Shown here piece after piece: positions 34,516 through 42,724 of a DNA stretch of 64,000 bases (its first letter is position 1; every line of letters starts with the position of its first letter). The stretch is taken from contig JAQGMI010000060.1 of NCBI GenBank assembly GCA_028292435.1, positions 1 through 64,000 of the forward strand, in the 5' to 3' direction. Position numbers and translations under genes: made by a program. The notes beneath the pieces are model-generated. The model searched no databases. It saw nothing but the letters and a program-made list of their open reading frames with translations, and was not told the origin of the DNA. The DNA is from Betaproteobacteria bacterium (GTDB lineage Bacteria; Pseudomonadota; Gammaproteobacteria; Burkholderiales; SG8-41).

Positions 34516-34898
34516 GCGAAGGGCGCATGCGCATCGACAAGTGGTTGTGGGCGGCGCGCTTCTTCAAGACGCGCCAGCTCGCGCAGGATGCGGTCGTGGC
34601 GGGCAAGGTGAGAGTCGGTGATGAGCGCGTCAAGCCGGCGAAAGAAGTCAAAACCGGCGATGCCCTGACAATTCGCGTCGGCGAGTTCGAATGGAGCGTG
34701 ACGGTCGCCGGCGTTGCGGAGCGGCGCGGTCCCGCGGAGGAGGCGCGCCGGCTTTATGCGGAAAGCGAAGAAAGCATCGCGCGTCGCGTCGCCCAGATCG
34801 CCGATCGCAAAGCTTTCGGCGGCCCGCCCGGTGCGCGCAAGGGGCGGCCGACCAAGCGGGACCGGCGGCTGATTATCCGGTTTCGCGAGGGCGGTTAG
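34512..34898 (+). CDS. hslR: RNA-binding S4 domain protein, heat shock protein 15 homologue
   Basis: A 128-residue S4-domain protein like Hsp15, which in E. coli binds free 50S subunits carrying a nascent chain and helps recycle them after heat stress. The S4 core is MRIDKWLWAARFFKTRQLAQ at residues 6-25 followed by AGKVRVGDERVKPAKEV. The basic C-terminal tail (ARKGRPTKRDRRLI) is typical. It is translationally coupled to the amidase gene. Confidence 0.9.
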   Translation: MSEGRMRIDKWLWAARFFKTRQLAQDAVVAGKVRVGDERVKPAKEVKTGDALTIRVGEFEWSVTVAGVAERRGPAEEARRLYAESEESIARRVAQIADRKAFGGPPGARKGRPTKRDRRLIIRFREGG

Positions 34899-34913
34899 AG
34901 CCGCCCGGATCGT

Positions 34914-36653
34914 CTAGCGCTTTTGCGCCGCGAGCAACTGCGCCCAGTTTTTCGGCAAGTCAATTTTCTTCGCGGTCGGGAAGCCGAGAAAACCGTTATG
35001 CGCAAACACGTATGCATTGTTGCGCAGCGGGTCGCCGCCGACGGCAATCATGAAATCCTCGGGCTTCCACACGATGGGCACCATGCGCTTCGGATCGTCC
35101 GATTCGTAAAAGACTTTCGGAATGCGGTCGTGGGTGACGTCGTCTTTGAGATCCCACACGCCGCGGATGTTCCAGTCGCGCAACTGCCGTTCGAAATCGT
35201 GCGCGCTGATGCGGGCATGCTCGAACAGATATTTCTGCACGTCGGATTTCTTCCAGCCGGCTTTGGCAATGGTTTCCGCGATGATCGGCGTGATGACTGC
35301 GAGCGGTCGCAGCGTGCCCGGCCCGTGGCTCGTCGTGAAAGTGATTTGCCAGTTGTTGAATCTCACCAGCGAATCGGCGAGGTACGGCAGCATTTCCTCG
35401 GGCGTGCTGCCGGTAACCGACGACAGCGTGCCGCCGCCGGTAAAGCGCGAGATCGTGACGGTGTTGTCGCCTGCTTTAAAGCCCATATCGGCGGAAATCG
35501 TCGACCAGCCGATCGACTTCAATACCGCTTCGTTTTCCGCCAGCACGACGCGCCAGGTATTGCCGAAGGTCGCCTTGTCCGTCTTGTGCAGCAGAAAGCC
35601 GGCGACGTTGCGCAGGTATAAACGCCAGAAGCGGCCGACCGACGTGTTCGGCAAAAACCCGTCGCGCATGGCGCCCTGCGAATCGTTGAACTCGAGGTCC
35701 TTGATGATCGGGCCGTTCAGGATGATGAGGGTGTCGCCGCCCGGCGTGTTGCCGCTGTGCTCGACGCCGTACTTGGGATCGCACATCGCTTCGATGAGCG
35801 CGATCAGCAGCGGCATATATTCGGGCCGGCAGCCGGCCATCACGCCGTTAACGGCGACGTTCCAGATGGTGGCCGCGCGCCGGTCGGGCAACAGCACGCC
35901 GAGCACGTCATCCGGACTGCGGTCGGTAAACTTCAGGAATTGGTCGATCGCCTCTTTGGTCGGAGGCACGATCGGCAAGCCGTCCGAATATTCGCGTTCG
36001 TAGAAAAAGCGGTTCACGGCATTGAAGCCGCCTTTGACGACGACGTCACGCGCGCCAGGCTCGGCGCTGTCGGCTTGCGACGCGCCGGCGCTGGTCAGGT
36101 TGCCGACCACCGCATCGAGTGTCACGCCAAGAATATCGTGACGCAAATCTTCCTTGCTCTTGGTGCCGATGTGGCCGGGCACCAGCGCGAGCGGAATATT
36201 GCGCATGCCAAGGCCGATCGACGTCGCGGCGGCCTGCTTGAAGAAGCCTTCACACGTGAGCGATGAGGTCGGATAACCGGCGGCTTCGCACGCTGCACTT
36301 GCCCGCAACACGGCGGGCGTGCAACTGCCTCAACAAGCCATCCCGGATATCACTGCATCGACGCCGAGCTCCTTGAAGCGCTGGGGCAATGCCGCGAGCG
36401 TTTCCCTTTCGTCGCCGCTGTGCGTGCTGCCAAGGTCGCGCCAGCTCACAAATTTGACGCCGGGAAATTTTTTCTTCAAACCCTCTTCAAGCAGCTCGAA
36501 CACTTCATCGCCCTTGAAAAGATAATCCCATAGCTGCGCGACCGTTTTGCCTTCGAGCGTGTCGAGGCGTGGCGCGAGCGCGCGGGTTTTCTGCTGCCGC
36601 GTGCCGCGCGGCCAGTAAGCTTCGTAATAACCGTCGTTGTTTTGCTCAGACAT
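34914..36653 (-). CDS. UGSC-family selenoprotein with large C-terminal domain (in-frame UGA)
   Basis: Two frames that look like separate genes (36653-36330 and the 465-residue frame ending at 34914) lie in the same frame and are divided only by TGA at 36332-36330. Read as selenocysteine, the junction becomes M-A-C-U-G-S-C-T-P-A-V-L, the motif of the UGSC selenoprotein family, giving one 579-residue protein with Sec108. A hairpin follows the UGA (listed separately). The N-terminal 200 residues resemble the short selenoprotein at 63465. The C-terminal 370 residues (NVAVNGVMAGCRPEY, HSGNTPGGDTLI, TSHGPGTLRP) form a domain of unknown function. Sec beside Cys suggests redox chemistry. It is cotranscribed with the TctC-like gene upstream. 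Confidence 0.88.
36294..36323 (-). promoter_or_regulatory. candidate bacterial SECIS hairpin for the UGA at 36332-36330
   Basis: Six bases after the UGA the minus strand forms TGCAC-GCCCGC, a 6-base loop CGTGTT, GCGGGC, a two-base AA bulge, then GTGCA. This gives 11 base pairs and a GU-containing apical loop beginning 18 bases after the UGA. That agrees with the spacing reported for bacterial SECIS elements (roughly 16-37 bases to the loop). SelB is expected to bind it and deliver Sec-tRNA. Folding judged by eye. Confidence 0.7.
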
Positions 36654-36678
36654 TTTGTGTTCCCGGGTTTTGCATTGA

Positions 36679-37680
36679 CTATGGTTTCGCCATGCCGATT
36701 TCAGTCAGCACGTCTTTGAGAATCTCGTATTGGGACTTCAAGCTCTTGGCGAAATCGGCGCTGTTCATGTAGTCGTCTTCCCATTGGTTCTTTTCGACGG
36801 CCTGCCGCCATTCGGCGGTCTTGACCATACGGCCGAATGCATTGTCCCAGTAGCGGATTTGATCGGCGCTCAGGCCTTTCGCGCCCATCACGCTGCGCGG
36901 CAGATCGAACACGACATCGAATCCCTGCTCCTTGAACGTAGGTACGGTCGCGAGCAGGCCGCCGAGCCGGCGTTGCGAGCCGAGCCCGAGGATGCGGATC
37001 TTTTTTGTTTCATACAGCGGCAGGAAATTACCCGGCGTCACCGCGACGATATCGACGTGCCCGCCGAGCAGCGCGGCAACCGCATCGCCGGACGAGGTGT
37101 AGACCACGATCTTCAATTTCTTCGCATCCGCGCCCGCGGCACGTGCAAACAGCGCAGCGGTGATGTGAAACGCATTGCCGCGCGCGGTCGCCAGCGCGAT
37201 GCTCAGGGCCGACGGATCCGCTTTCAGGCGCTGCGCAAGGTCCTTGCCGTTCGCAATCGGCGATTCAGTGCGCACCATGAACAGGATCGGCTCGGTGATG
37301 AGATTCGCGATCGGCGTGAACTCAAAGTATTTGAGCGTTAACTGCCCGGTCACGAGCGCTGCAAGCGGCGTCGAAGTCTGAACCGCGAGCTTGCTGCCGT
37401 CGCCCTGGAATTGCGACATATAGTTATAGGCGACCGCATATGGACCGCCCGGCTTGTTGTTGACGGTGATCTGCGGGTCGACGATTTTTTGCATCTGCAG
37501 GATCGATTGCACGACGCGCGCGGTGTTGTCGACGCCGCTGCCGGGGCCGGTGCCGACGACCAATTCAATCGCCTTGTCCGGTTTCCAGTCGGCGGCGATT
37601 GACGAAGCGGGCGCCGAGACCAACACGAGCGCGGCGGTGCACACGCAGAGCGTGCGTATAACAGATGGGTTGCAAGTCAT
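36679..37680 (-). CDS. divergent TctC/Bug-family substrate-binding protein (copy 9)
   Basis: A 333-residue periplasmic binding protein of the TctC family but clearly distinct from the other copies. The signal peptide ends near S-I-A-A (residue 30), and the first strand reads WKPDKAIELVVGTGPGSGVDNTAR instead of YPxKPIRxIVPFxPGG. NNKPGG replaces NRxGA, and HIPYKG is replaced by VYTSSGDAVAALLGGHVD. AGGAG precedes the ATG. The UGSC selenoprotein gene starts 26 bases downstream, so uptake and redox processing of one substrate may be coupled. This receptor type also appears beside other operons with non-canonical enzymes. Confidence 0.85.
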   Translation of the reverse strand: MTCNPSVIRTLCVCTAALVLVSAPASSIAADWKPDKAIELVVGTGPGSGVDNTARVVQSILQMQKIVDPQITVNNKPGGPYAVAYNYMSQFQGDGSKLAVQTSTPLAALVTGQLTLKYFEFTPIANLITEPILFMVRTESPIANGKDLAQRLKADPSALSIALATARGNAFHITAALFARAAGADAKKLKIVVYTSSGDAVAALLGGHVDIVAVTPGNFLPLYETKKIRILGLGSQRRLGGLLATVPTFKEQGFDVVFDLPRSVMGAKGLSADQIRYWDNAFGRMVKTAEWRQAVEKNQWEDDYMNSADFAKSLKSQYEILKDVLTEIGMAKP

Positions 37681-37713
37681 GCCCGGGATGCTCCTCTCGG
37701 GCGAATTATACTT

Positions 37714-38289
37714 TCAGCGCGGCCCGCCTGCTTCGCGTCCGCCCGCCGGTGGCTTTTGCTGCGCTCGTTCTGGCACGCCGGATGCCGGCGCATTGATCGA
37801 GATGAACGGCACCAGGGAGGCAACCCGCGAATCGGCGAGGAGTTTCTGCTCCGGCGTCAGATTGTCATAGAGTGCGTTCGCGCTCGCGGCGATGTCTTCG
37901 AGCGCCGTCATGCGATTGCGTGCGACGTCCAGCGCGTGAGCCATCTGCTGAGGCGCGGTTAACGGTGTAACGGTCGGCGTCTTGGTGCGGTCGCGCTCGC
38001 GCACGATGTCTCCGCCCAGCGCGCGAACCTTTTCGGCGTATGCATCCCACAGCCGCTGTTGCACCGGCGTGAGCTTCAGATCTTCCTGCATGCTTTCGAG
38101 GCGATAGTCGAGTACGTTGGCGGCATCGTTGCCGCCGCCGGGCGACTCGCCCCGCGGCACCCCGCCCTGAGAACGCGATCCGCCCGAGCGCCCGCGCATG
38201 CCGCCGCCGAATTGCGCCATCACGTCAAATGCGGAGGCTGAGATCAAGACAACGAGCAGGCAGACGATCAGTTTTCGGATGTCGTGCAT
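37714..38289 (-). CDS. Spy/CpxP family (LTXXQ motif) periplasmic protein, copy A
   Basis: A 191-residue secreted protein. A signal peptide ends near V-M-A-Q (residue 25), then a Gly/Arg/Ser-rich stretch and a helical domain with two L-T-x-x-Q motifs, LTPVQQRLWDAY and LTPEQKLLAD, the hallmark of the Spy/CpxP family. Family members are periplasmic ATP-independent chaperones or inhibitors of envelope-stress sensors. The ATG at 38289 has GGAG upstream; a frame start at 38310 does not. It follows a second LTXXQ gene in the same direction after a terminator. Confidence 0.82.
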   Translation of the reverse strand: MHDIRKLIVCLLVVLISASAFDVMAQFGGGMRGRSGGSRSQGGVPRGESPGGGNDAANVLDYRLESMQEDLKLTPVQQRLWDAYAEKVRALGGDIVRERDRTKTPTVTPLTAPQQMAHALDVARNRMTALEDIAASANALYDNLTPEQKLLADSRVASLVPFISINAPASGVPERAQQKPPAGGREAGGPR

Positions 38290-38371
38290 GATAATTTTCT
38301 CCGTTCGCATGAGGGCATTGGCGCATGGCCTAAATAGCGATCAAGTATCGCCCGTGAGTACAGTACATGGG

Positions 38372-38400
38372 AAAAACGCCGGGCCTTCCGGGCCCGGCGT
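38372..38400 (-). terminator. rho-independent terminator behind LTXXQ gene copy B
   Basis: On the minus strand ACGCCGGGCC, a 5-base loop CGGAA and GGCCCGGCGT form a perfect 10-bp stem followed by a run of five T. It lies 26 bases beyond the stop codon of the gene ending at 38426 and separates it from copy A, which therefore needs its own promoter. Confidence 0.88.
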
Positions 38401-38425
38401 CAGTTCCTGCCTGCCGGCTTGATGC

Positions 38426-39004
38426 TTATTCGGCCGCAGCCGAGTGCCGGAAATGGTGGTCGCCTTCGCCGCCACGGTTGCCATGGTCGCCGTGGCCACC
38501 GCGCGCACCGCCGGCGAATTGCTTGTCGGCGATCGCTTTTTGCTCAGGCGACAGCACTGCATAAAGGTCCGTCACTGCGGCGGTCCGCGCTTCCATGCTC
38601 GCAACGAACTGCTTCATCCGCGCTGTGCGTTGCGCAAGACGTTCCGGCGCCGGCACGTTTGTCGCCGGTTTGTCGCCGCGCGCCTTCCTGTCGGCCATCA
38701 TCTTGGTGCGTTGGGCAAAGCGCGCTTCGCTTTGTTGACGGATTTTGCCGGCGAACGTCTGCCAGGCGCTTTCCTGGTTAGGCGTTATCTTGAGCTCGAC
38801 TTTCAATGCGGCAAGATGGCCTTCGACCGCGGCGGCCGGATTGCTCCAGCGGCCGTGACCATGATGGCCGCCGTGCCCGCGCATGCCGTGGCTTTCGCCG
38901 TGGGCACCTGCAGGCTTGTCCGCCTGCGCGTACACCTGCGAACCCGACGCCGCCAACGCGGCGGCTGCAATCATGCCGGCGATAATTTTACGGTTGTGTC
39001 TCAT
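38426..39004 (-). CDS. Spy/CpxP family (LTXXQ motif) periplasmic protein, copy B
   Basis: A 192-residue secreted protein with a signal peptide ending near V-Y-A-Q (residue 27). A His/Gly-rich segment follows, and after the helical LTXXQ-type core (ITPNQESAWQTFAGKI and LSPEQKAIADKQF) the C-terminus is again His/Gly-rich. The histidine clusters (GHGGHHGHGR near residue 43 and GDHHFRH near the end) could bind metal ions such as zinc, copper or nickel. AAGGAG precedes the ATG at 39004. It is divergent from the response regulator gene, as cpxP is from cpxR. Confidence 0.85.
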   Translation of the reverse strand: MRHNRKIIAGMIAAAALAASGSQVYAQADKPAGAHGESHGMRGHGGHHGHGRWSNPAAAVEGHLAALKVELKITPNQESAWQTFAGKIRQQSEARFAQRTKMMADRKARGDKPATNVPAPERLAQRTARMKQFVASMEARTAAVTDLYAVLSPEQKAIADKQFAGGARGGHGDHGNRGGEGDHHFRHSAAAE

Positions 39005-39135
39005 CTTCAAATCTCCTTGGGTTGGTTGTCTGTAGCCTTGAGGCACCGGCATCGACCTTGTGTCGCCGCCGGGCCTTTTTGGCATGCGTTCATTGGAACA
39101 TTGAGGTGTAAACAGAACGTGTCGCGGACAGCCCG

Positions 39136-39186
39136 TTTTGTATCGCGCCCTGTCAATCCCGCCGGTTGTTACACTGCGATACAAAA
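39136..39186. promoter_or_regulatory. candidate response-regulator operator in the divergent region
   Basis: A perfect 11-base inverted repeat TTTTGTATCGC (39136-39146) and GCGATACAAAA (39176-39186) lies about 40 bases before the response regulator ATG. The right arm is the second half of a direct repeat GTTACA-ctgc-GATACA (39168-39183) with half-sites 10 bases apart. That is the geometry usual for OmpR/PhoB-family regulators. It could control both the two-component operon and the LTXXQ gene. Inferred from layout only. Confidence 0.5.
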
Positions 39187-39225
39187 TTCCCGCCCGCTGG
39201 CGCGGCGCGGCTGTATATAAGGTGC

Positions 39226-39948
39226 ATGAGCGAAATGGACCATGTATTAGTCGTCGATGACGACGCCGAGATCCGCAGCCTGCTGCGCGCGTACCTCGAG
39301 AAGAACGGTTATCGCGTGACAGCGGTCGGCGACGGCAAGGCAATGTGGACTGCGTTCGACGAAGCGCATCCCGATCTTGTCGTGCTCGATGTGATGCTGC
39401 CGGGCGCCGATGGACTGACGCTTTGCCGCGATGTGCGCGCGCGCTCGGGCGTGCCCATCATCATGCTGACTGCACGCGGCGAAGAGACCGATCGTATCGT
39501 CGGGCTCGAAATGGGCGCCGACGATTACCTGGCGAAGCCGTTCAGCCCGCGCGAGTTGCTGGCGCGCATCAAGAGCGTGCTGCGGCGCGCGCGCACGCTG
39601 CCGGCCAATCTGCAGCCCGAGGCTGCGCGCCGGCTCGCCTTCGCCGGCTGGACGCTCGATACATCGACGCGCAACCTGGTGTCGCCGGCCGGTGTCGTGG
39701 TCGCGTTGAGCGGCGTCGAATTCAAGCTGCTCAGGATTTTTCTCGCGCATCCGAATCGCGTGCTGAATCGCGATCAGCTGATCGACATGATGCTCTCGCG
39801 CGATGCTTCGCCGTTCGATCGCAGCATCGACGTGCAGGTAAGCCGCTTGCGCCATCGCCTCGATGAAGACGCGAAGGAACCCGCGATCATCAAAACGGTG
39901 CGCGGCGAAGGCTATGTGTTTGCCGCCGCCGTGGACGTGATTGCGTGA
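39226..39948 (+). CDS. OmpR/PhoB-family response regulator
   Basis: A 240-residue two-domain response regulator. The receiver domain has D11-D12, phospho-acceptor D55 in LVVLDVMLPG, T82 and K104 in YLAKPFSP. The C-terminal winged helix (residues about 140-235) contains FKLLRIFLAHPNRVLNRDQL and the recognition region VSRLRHRLDED followed by IKTVRGEGYVF. The ATG at 39226 is chosen over an upstream frame start at 39166. The stop overlaps the kinase start. The divergent Spy/CpxP-like gene suggests it senses envelope or metal stress. Confidence 0.93.
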   Translation: MSEMDHVLVVDDDAEIRSLLRAYLEKNGYRVTAVGDGKAMWTAFDEAHPDLVVLDVMLPGADGLTLCRDVRARSGVPIIMLTARGEETDRIVGLEMGADDYLAKPFSPRELLARIKSVLRRARTLPANLQPEAARRLAFAGWTLDTSTRNLVSPAGVVVALSGVEFKLLRIFLAHPNRVLNRDQLIDMMLSRDASPFDRSIDVQVSRLRHRLDEDAKEPAIIKTVRGEGYVFAAAVDVIA

Positions 39949-41360
39949 GGCTGATGCCGCGTTCGCTGTTCGCGCGCATGGTGCTCGTGCTGTTTGCGGG
40001 TCTCATCGTCGCGCAGCTTGCCAGTTTTGCCGTGCACTGGCGCGAGCGCGGCGAAATCATGACGCGCGCGATGGGCATGCGTTCCGCCGCGCGCATTGCC
40101 GACATCATCGAGCTGCTCGATTCGATCGAGCCGGCCGAGCGCGCGAAAATCGTGAGCGTGTTCAGCTCGCCGCCGCTGCGCATTGCGCTCGACGTGCCGC
40201 GGATCGAGGCGCTGGGCGGCGACCCGGAAAAGGAAGAACAGGCGCGCCAGTTCACGGCGGCACTGCGGCGAACGCTGGATAGCGACTTTCCGGTGGTCGT
40301 GCAGGCGACCGAGGCACGCGGCAGTTTCGGCAAAGGAGCCGAGATGCGGGGCGGGCGCCGCGCCGGCATGGAAGCGGGCGCAACGCCGCCGCCCGAAAGC
40401 GGTTTCGGCGTGCGTCGCTTCGGCGCGGCGTTCATCGTGCAGGCGCAGTTGAAAGACGGCACGCTCGTGACATTCAACGCGCGACAGCCGCAGGAGACGG
40501 TGGCGTGGCCCTACCAACTGCTGCTGAGCCTCGGCGTGCTGCTCGCCGTCGTGATGATCGTGACGCTGATCGCTGTGCGCTGGGTGACGCGTCCGCTCAA
40601 TACGCTGGCGGCCGCGGCGCAAAGTCTGGGTGAGGATATCCATCGCGCGCCGATCGACGAACGCGGGCCGCTCGAAGTCAGCCGGGCTGCGCAAGCGTTC
40701 AATGCGATGCAGCAGAAGCTCGTCAAATTCATCAGCGACCGCACGCGGATTTTTGCCGCGATGTCGCATGACCTGAAGACGCCGATTACCCGCTTGCGCC
40801 TACGCGCGGAACTGCTCGACGACGCCGAGCTGCGCGCGAAATTCGTCAAAGACCTCGAGGAAATGGAAGCCATGGTCAGCGCCGCGCTCGATTTCATGCG
40901 CGGCGTGGATACCCACGAGCCGCCGCAGCCCGTTGACGTGATGGCCATGCTCGAGAGTTTGCAGGAGGATGCGCGCGAGACCGGCGGCAACGTCACCCTC
41001 GAGGGCCTCGCGGCGGCGCCATATTGCGGTCACGCCCAAACACTCAAGCGCTGTATCGGCAACCTCATCGATAACGCGCTGATATACGGCCAGCGCGCGG
41101 TGATCGCAGTCGCTGATTCGCCGGCGCAATTGACGATCTCGGTGCGCGACGCCGGTCCCGGGATACCGGAGGCCGAACTCGAGCGCGTGTTCGAGCCGTT
41201 TTACCGGCTCGACGCTTCGCGCAATCGCGCGACCGGCGGTACTGGACTGGGACTTACGATTGCGCGCAACATCGCGCGCGCGCATGGCGGCGATGTCGTG
41301 CTGCTCAATCGCAGCGAGGGCGGCCTTGAGGCGGTGCTGACGCTGTCCAGGCGCACTTAG
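39945..41360 (+). CDS. sensor histidine kinase (EnvZ/CpxA type)
   Basis: A 471-residue inner-membrane kinase starting at GTG in a 4-base overlap with the regulator. It has a membrane helix near residues 8-28, a periplasmic domain of about 160 residues rich in Arg and Met, a second helix near 190-210, HAMP (RWVTRPLNTLAAAA), the H box AMSHDLKTPITRL with H275, the N box NLIDNAL, VRDAGPGIP and GGTGLGLTIARN. It phosphorylates the adjacent regulator. The periplasmic part could be inhibited by the neighbouring Spy/CpxP-like proteins, as CpxP does to CpxA. Confidence 0.93.
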   Translation: MRLMPRSLFARMVLVLFAGLIVAQLASFAVHWRERGEIMTRAMGMRSAARIADIIELLDSIEPAERAKIVSVFSSPPLRIALDVPRIEALGGDPEKEEQARQFTAALRRTLDSDFPVVVQATEARGSFGKGAEMRGGRRAGMEAGATPPPESGFGVRRFGAAFIVQAQLKDGTLVTFNARQPQETVAWPYQLLLSLGVLLAVVMIVTLIAVRWVTRPLNTLAAAAQSLGEDIHRAPIDERGPLEVSRAAQAFNAMQQKLVKFISDRTRIFAAMSHDLKTPITRLRLRAELLDDAELRAKFVKDLEEMEAMVSAALDFMRGVDTHEPPQPVDVMAMLESLQEDARETGGNVTLEGLAAAPYCGHAQTLKRCIGNLIDNALIYGQRAVIAVADSPAQLTISVRDAGPGIPEAELERVFEPFYRLDASRNRATGGTGLGLTIARNIARAHGGDVVLLNRSEGGLEAVLTLSRRT

Positions 41361-41383
41361 AGCGTGATCTAAAGTGCAAAGCG

Positions 41384-41507
41384 TTCACCGCGAAGGACGC
41401 AAAGGACGCGAAGGAAATGATAAAAAAACGTAACTGGAGCAATGCAGTTACAGGGAATGACAGTCATGTCATTGCTCTGGTTTTCCTTGGCGTCCTTGGC
41501 GGTTCAA
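41384..41507. repeat. imperfect inverted repeat between convergent genes
   Basis: TTCACCGCGAAGGACGCAAA (beginning at 41384 and continuing to about 41416) faces TTCCTTGGCGTCCTTGGCGG (from 41482). Both are built on an AAGGACGC unit and are largely complementary to one another. The spacer carries a smaller GTAACTG...CAGTTAC hairpin. It fills the gap between convergent kinase and Bug genes. It resembles dispersed intergenic repeats and could serve as a bidirectional terminator. Confidence 0.5.
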
Positions 41508-41541
41508 GACGTTTAGCGGGTCACTCGCTTGAAATTCGTTC

Positions 41542-42522
41542 TTAATCGAGCTTCACGCCGAGCTTCTTGCCGATCGCGCCCCATTTGTCGGCGTCGCTCT
41601 TGATGACTTTCGCAAACTGATCGGGCGTGTTGGCGAGCGGCTCATTTCCCTGCGACACGAACGTTTGACGCACGTCCGGCGTGTTCACGATCGCGGCGAT
41701 TTCCTTTTGCAGTCTGTCGACCACCGCGCGCGGCGTTTTGGCCGGCGCCATGAAGCCGTACCAGGTCAGCGCTTCGAATCCGGTCACGCCGGCTTCGTCG
41801 ATGGTCGGCAGGTCGGGCATCGCTTCCATGCGTTTCGGACCGCCGGTCGCCAGGAGCTTTAAGCGTCCCGCTTTCCAGTGCGGCATCGTGGTGAACATGT
41901 TCGAAAACGAAAACTGAATCTCATTGCCGATTTGCGCGGTGATGTATTGAGAGACGCCTTTATACGGAATGTGCGTCGTCTTGATGCCCGCCATCGAGCT
42001 GAACAATTCGGCGGCGAGATGCGGCGAACTGCCGGGCCCCGACGAACCGTAGTTCAGCTTGCCGGCGTTGGCTTTCGCGTAAGCAATGAATTCCTTGATG
42101 TTGGCGGCGGGCACCGACGGATTGGTCAGCAAGGTGAGCGGGGTTGCGATGACTTCCGTCACCGGCGCGAAATCCCTGATCGGGTCGTACGGCAGCGTCG
42201 TAAAAAGCTGCGCGCTTTGCGCATGCGTCGAATAAGCGAGCAGCAGGGTATAGCCGTCGGGCACCGCCTTGGCGACCATTTCGGTGCCGACGATGCCGGA
42301 TGCCGCCGGACGATTGTCGACGACCACCGCCTGGCCGATGCGGTCGGCAAGACGCAGGCCGATGTAGCGTGCGGTGTAATCAGAGCCGCCGCCGGGCGCG
42401 AGCGGCACGATGATGCGAATCGGCCGGTCGGGATAAGTGCCTTGGGCCAACACTGAATCCGGCGCCAGCGCAGTCACCAATGCGAGGACAAAACCAGCGG
42501 CATTCGCTATTCGGCTCAACAT
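41542..42522 (-). CDS. Bug-family tripartite tricarboxylate transporter receptor (copy 10)
   Basis: A 326-residue Bug receptor. I chose the ATG at 42522, which has GGAGG seven bases upstream, over frame starts at 42534 and 42588. The signal peptide ends near V-L-A-Q (residue 27). Landmarks: YPDRPIRIIVPLAPGGGSD, NRPAASGIVG, PDGYT, SSGPGSSPH, HIPYKG and WYGFMAPAKTP. It is divergent from the large alpha/beta hydrolase gene, a pairing repeated at 58220-61275. Confidence 0.9.
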   Translation of the reverse strand: MLSRIANAAGFVLALVTALAPDSVLAQGTYPDRPIRIIVPLAPGGGSDYTARYIGLRLADRIGQAVVVDNRPAASGIVGTEMVAKAVPDGYTLLLAYSTHAQSAQLFTTLPYDPIRDFAPVTEVIATPLTLLTNPSVPAANIKEFIAYAKANAGKLNYGSSGPGSSPHLAAELFSSMAGIKTTHIPYKGVSQYITAQIGNEIQFSFSNMFTTMPHWKAGRLKLLATGGPKRMEAMPDLPTIDEAGVTGFEALTWYGFMAPAKTPRAVVDRLQKEIAAIVNTPDVRQTFVSQGNEPLANTPDQFAKVIKSDADKWGAIGKKLGVKLD

Positions 42523-42724
42523 TGGTGCCTCCATCCAGGTCGTTTGCGCGAGGGCGTCATAGTGCCCTAATTCATCTCGATACGACAACCGGGCTTAGCG
42601 CGGCAAAAACGCGCCGGCTGCACCGCATTGCCGCTCGGCGCGCCTAAAACTATACTGGTGCGCGCCGCTCGATAAAATTAATGGCGAATAAAAGCCGCGG
42701 CACCGCAACCATGGGGACAACTAA

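Noticed and set aside
36311-36332. Nonsense mutation or frameshift splitting a gene into 36653-36330 and 36311-34914
   Set aside because: There is no frameshift: both parts are in one frame, the join makes the known U-G-S-C motif, a hairpin follows, and a second gene in the window has the same arrangement.
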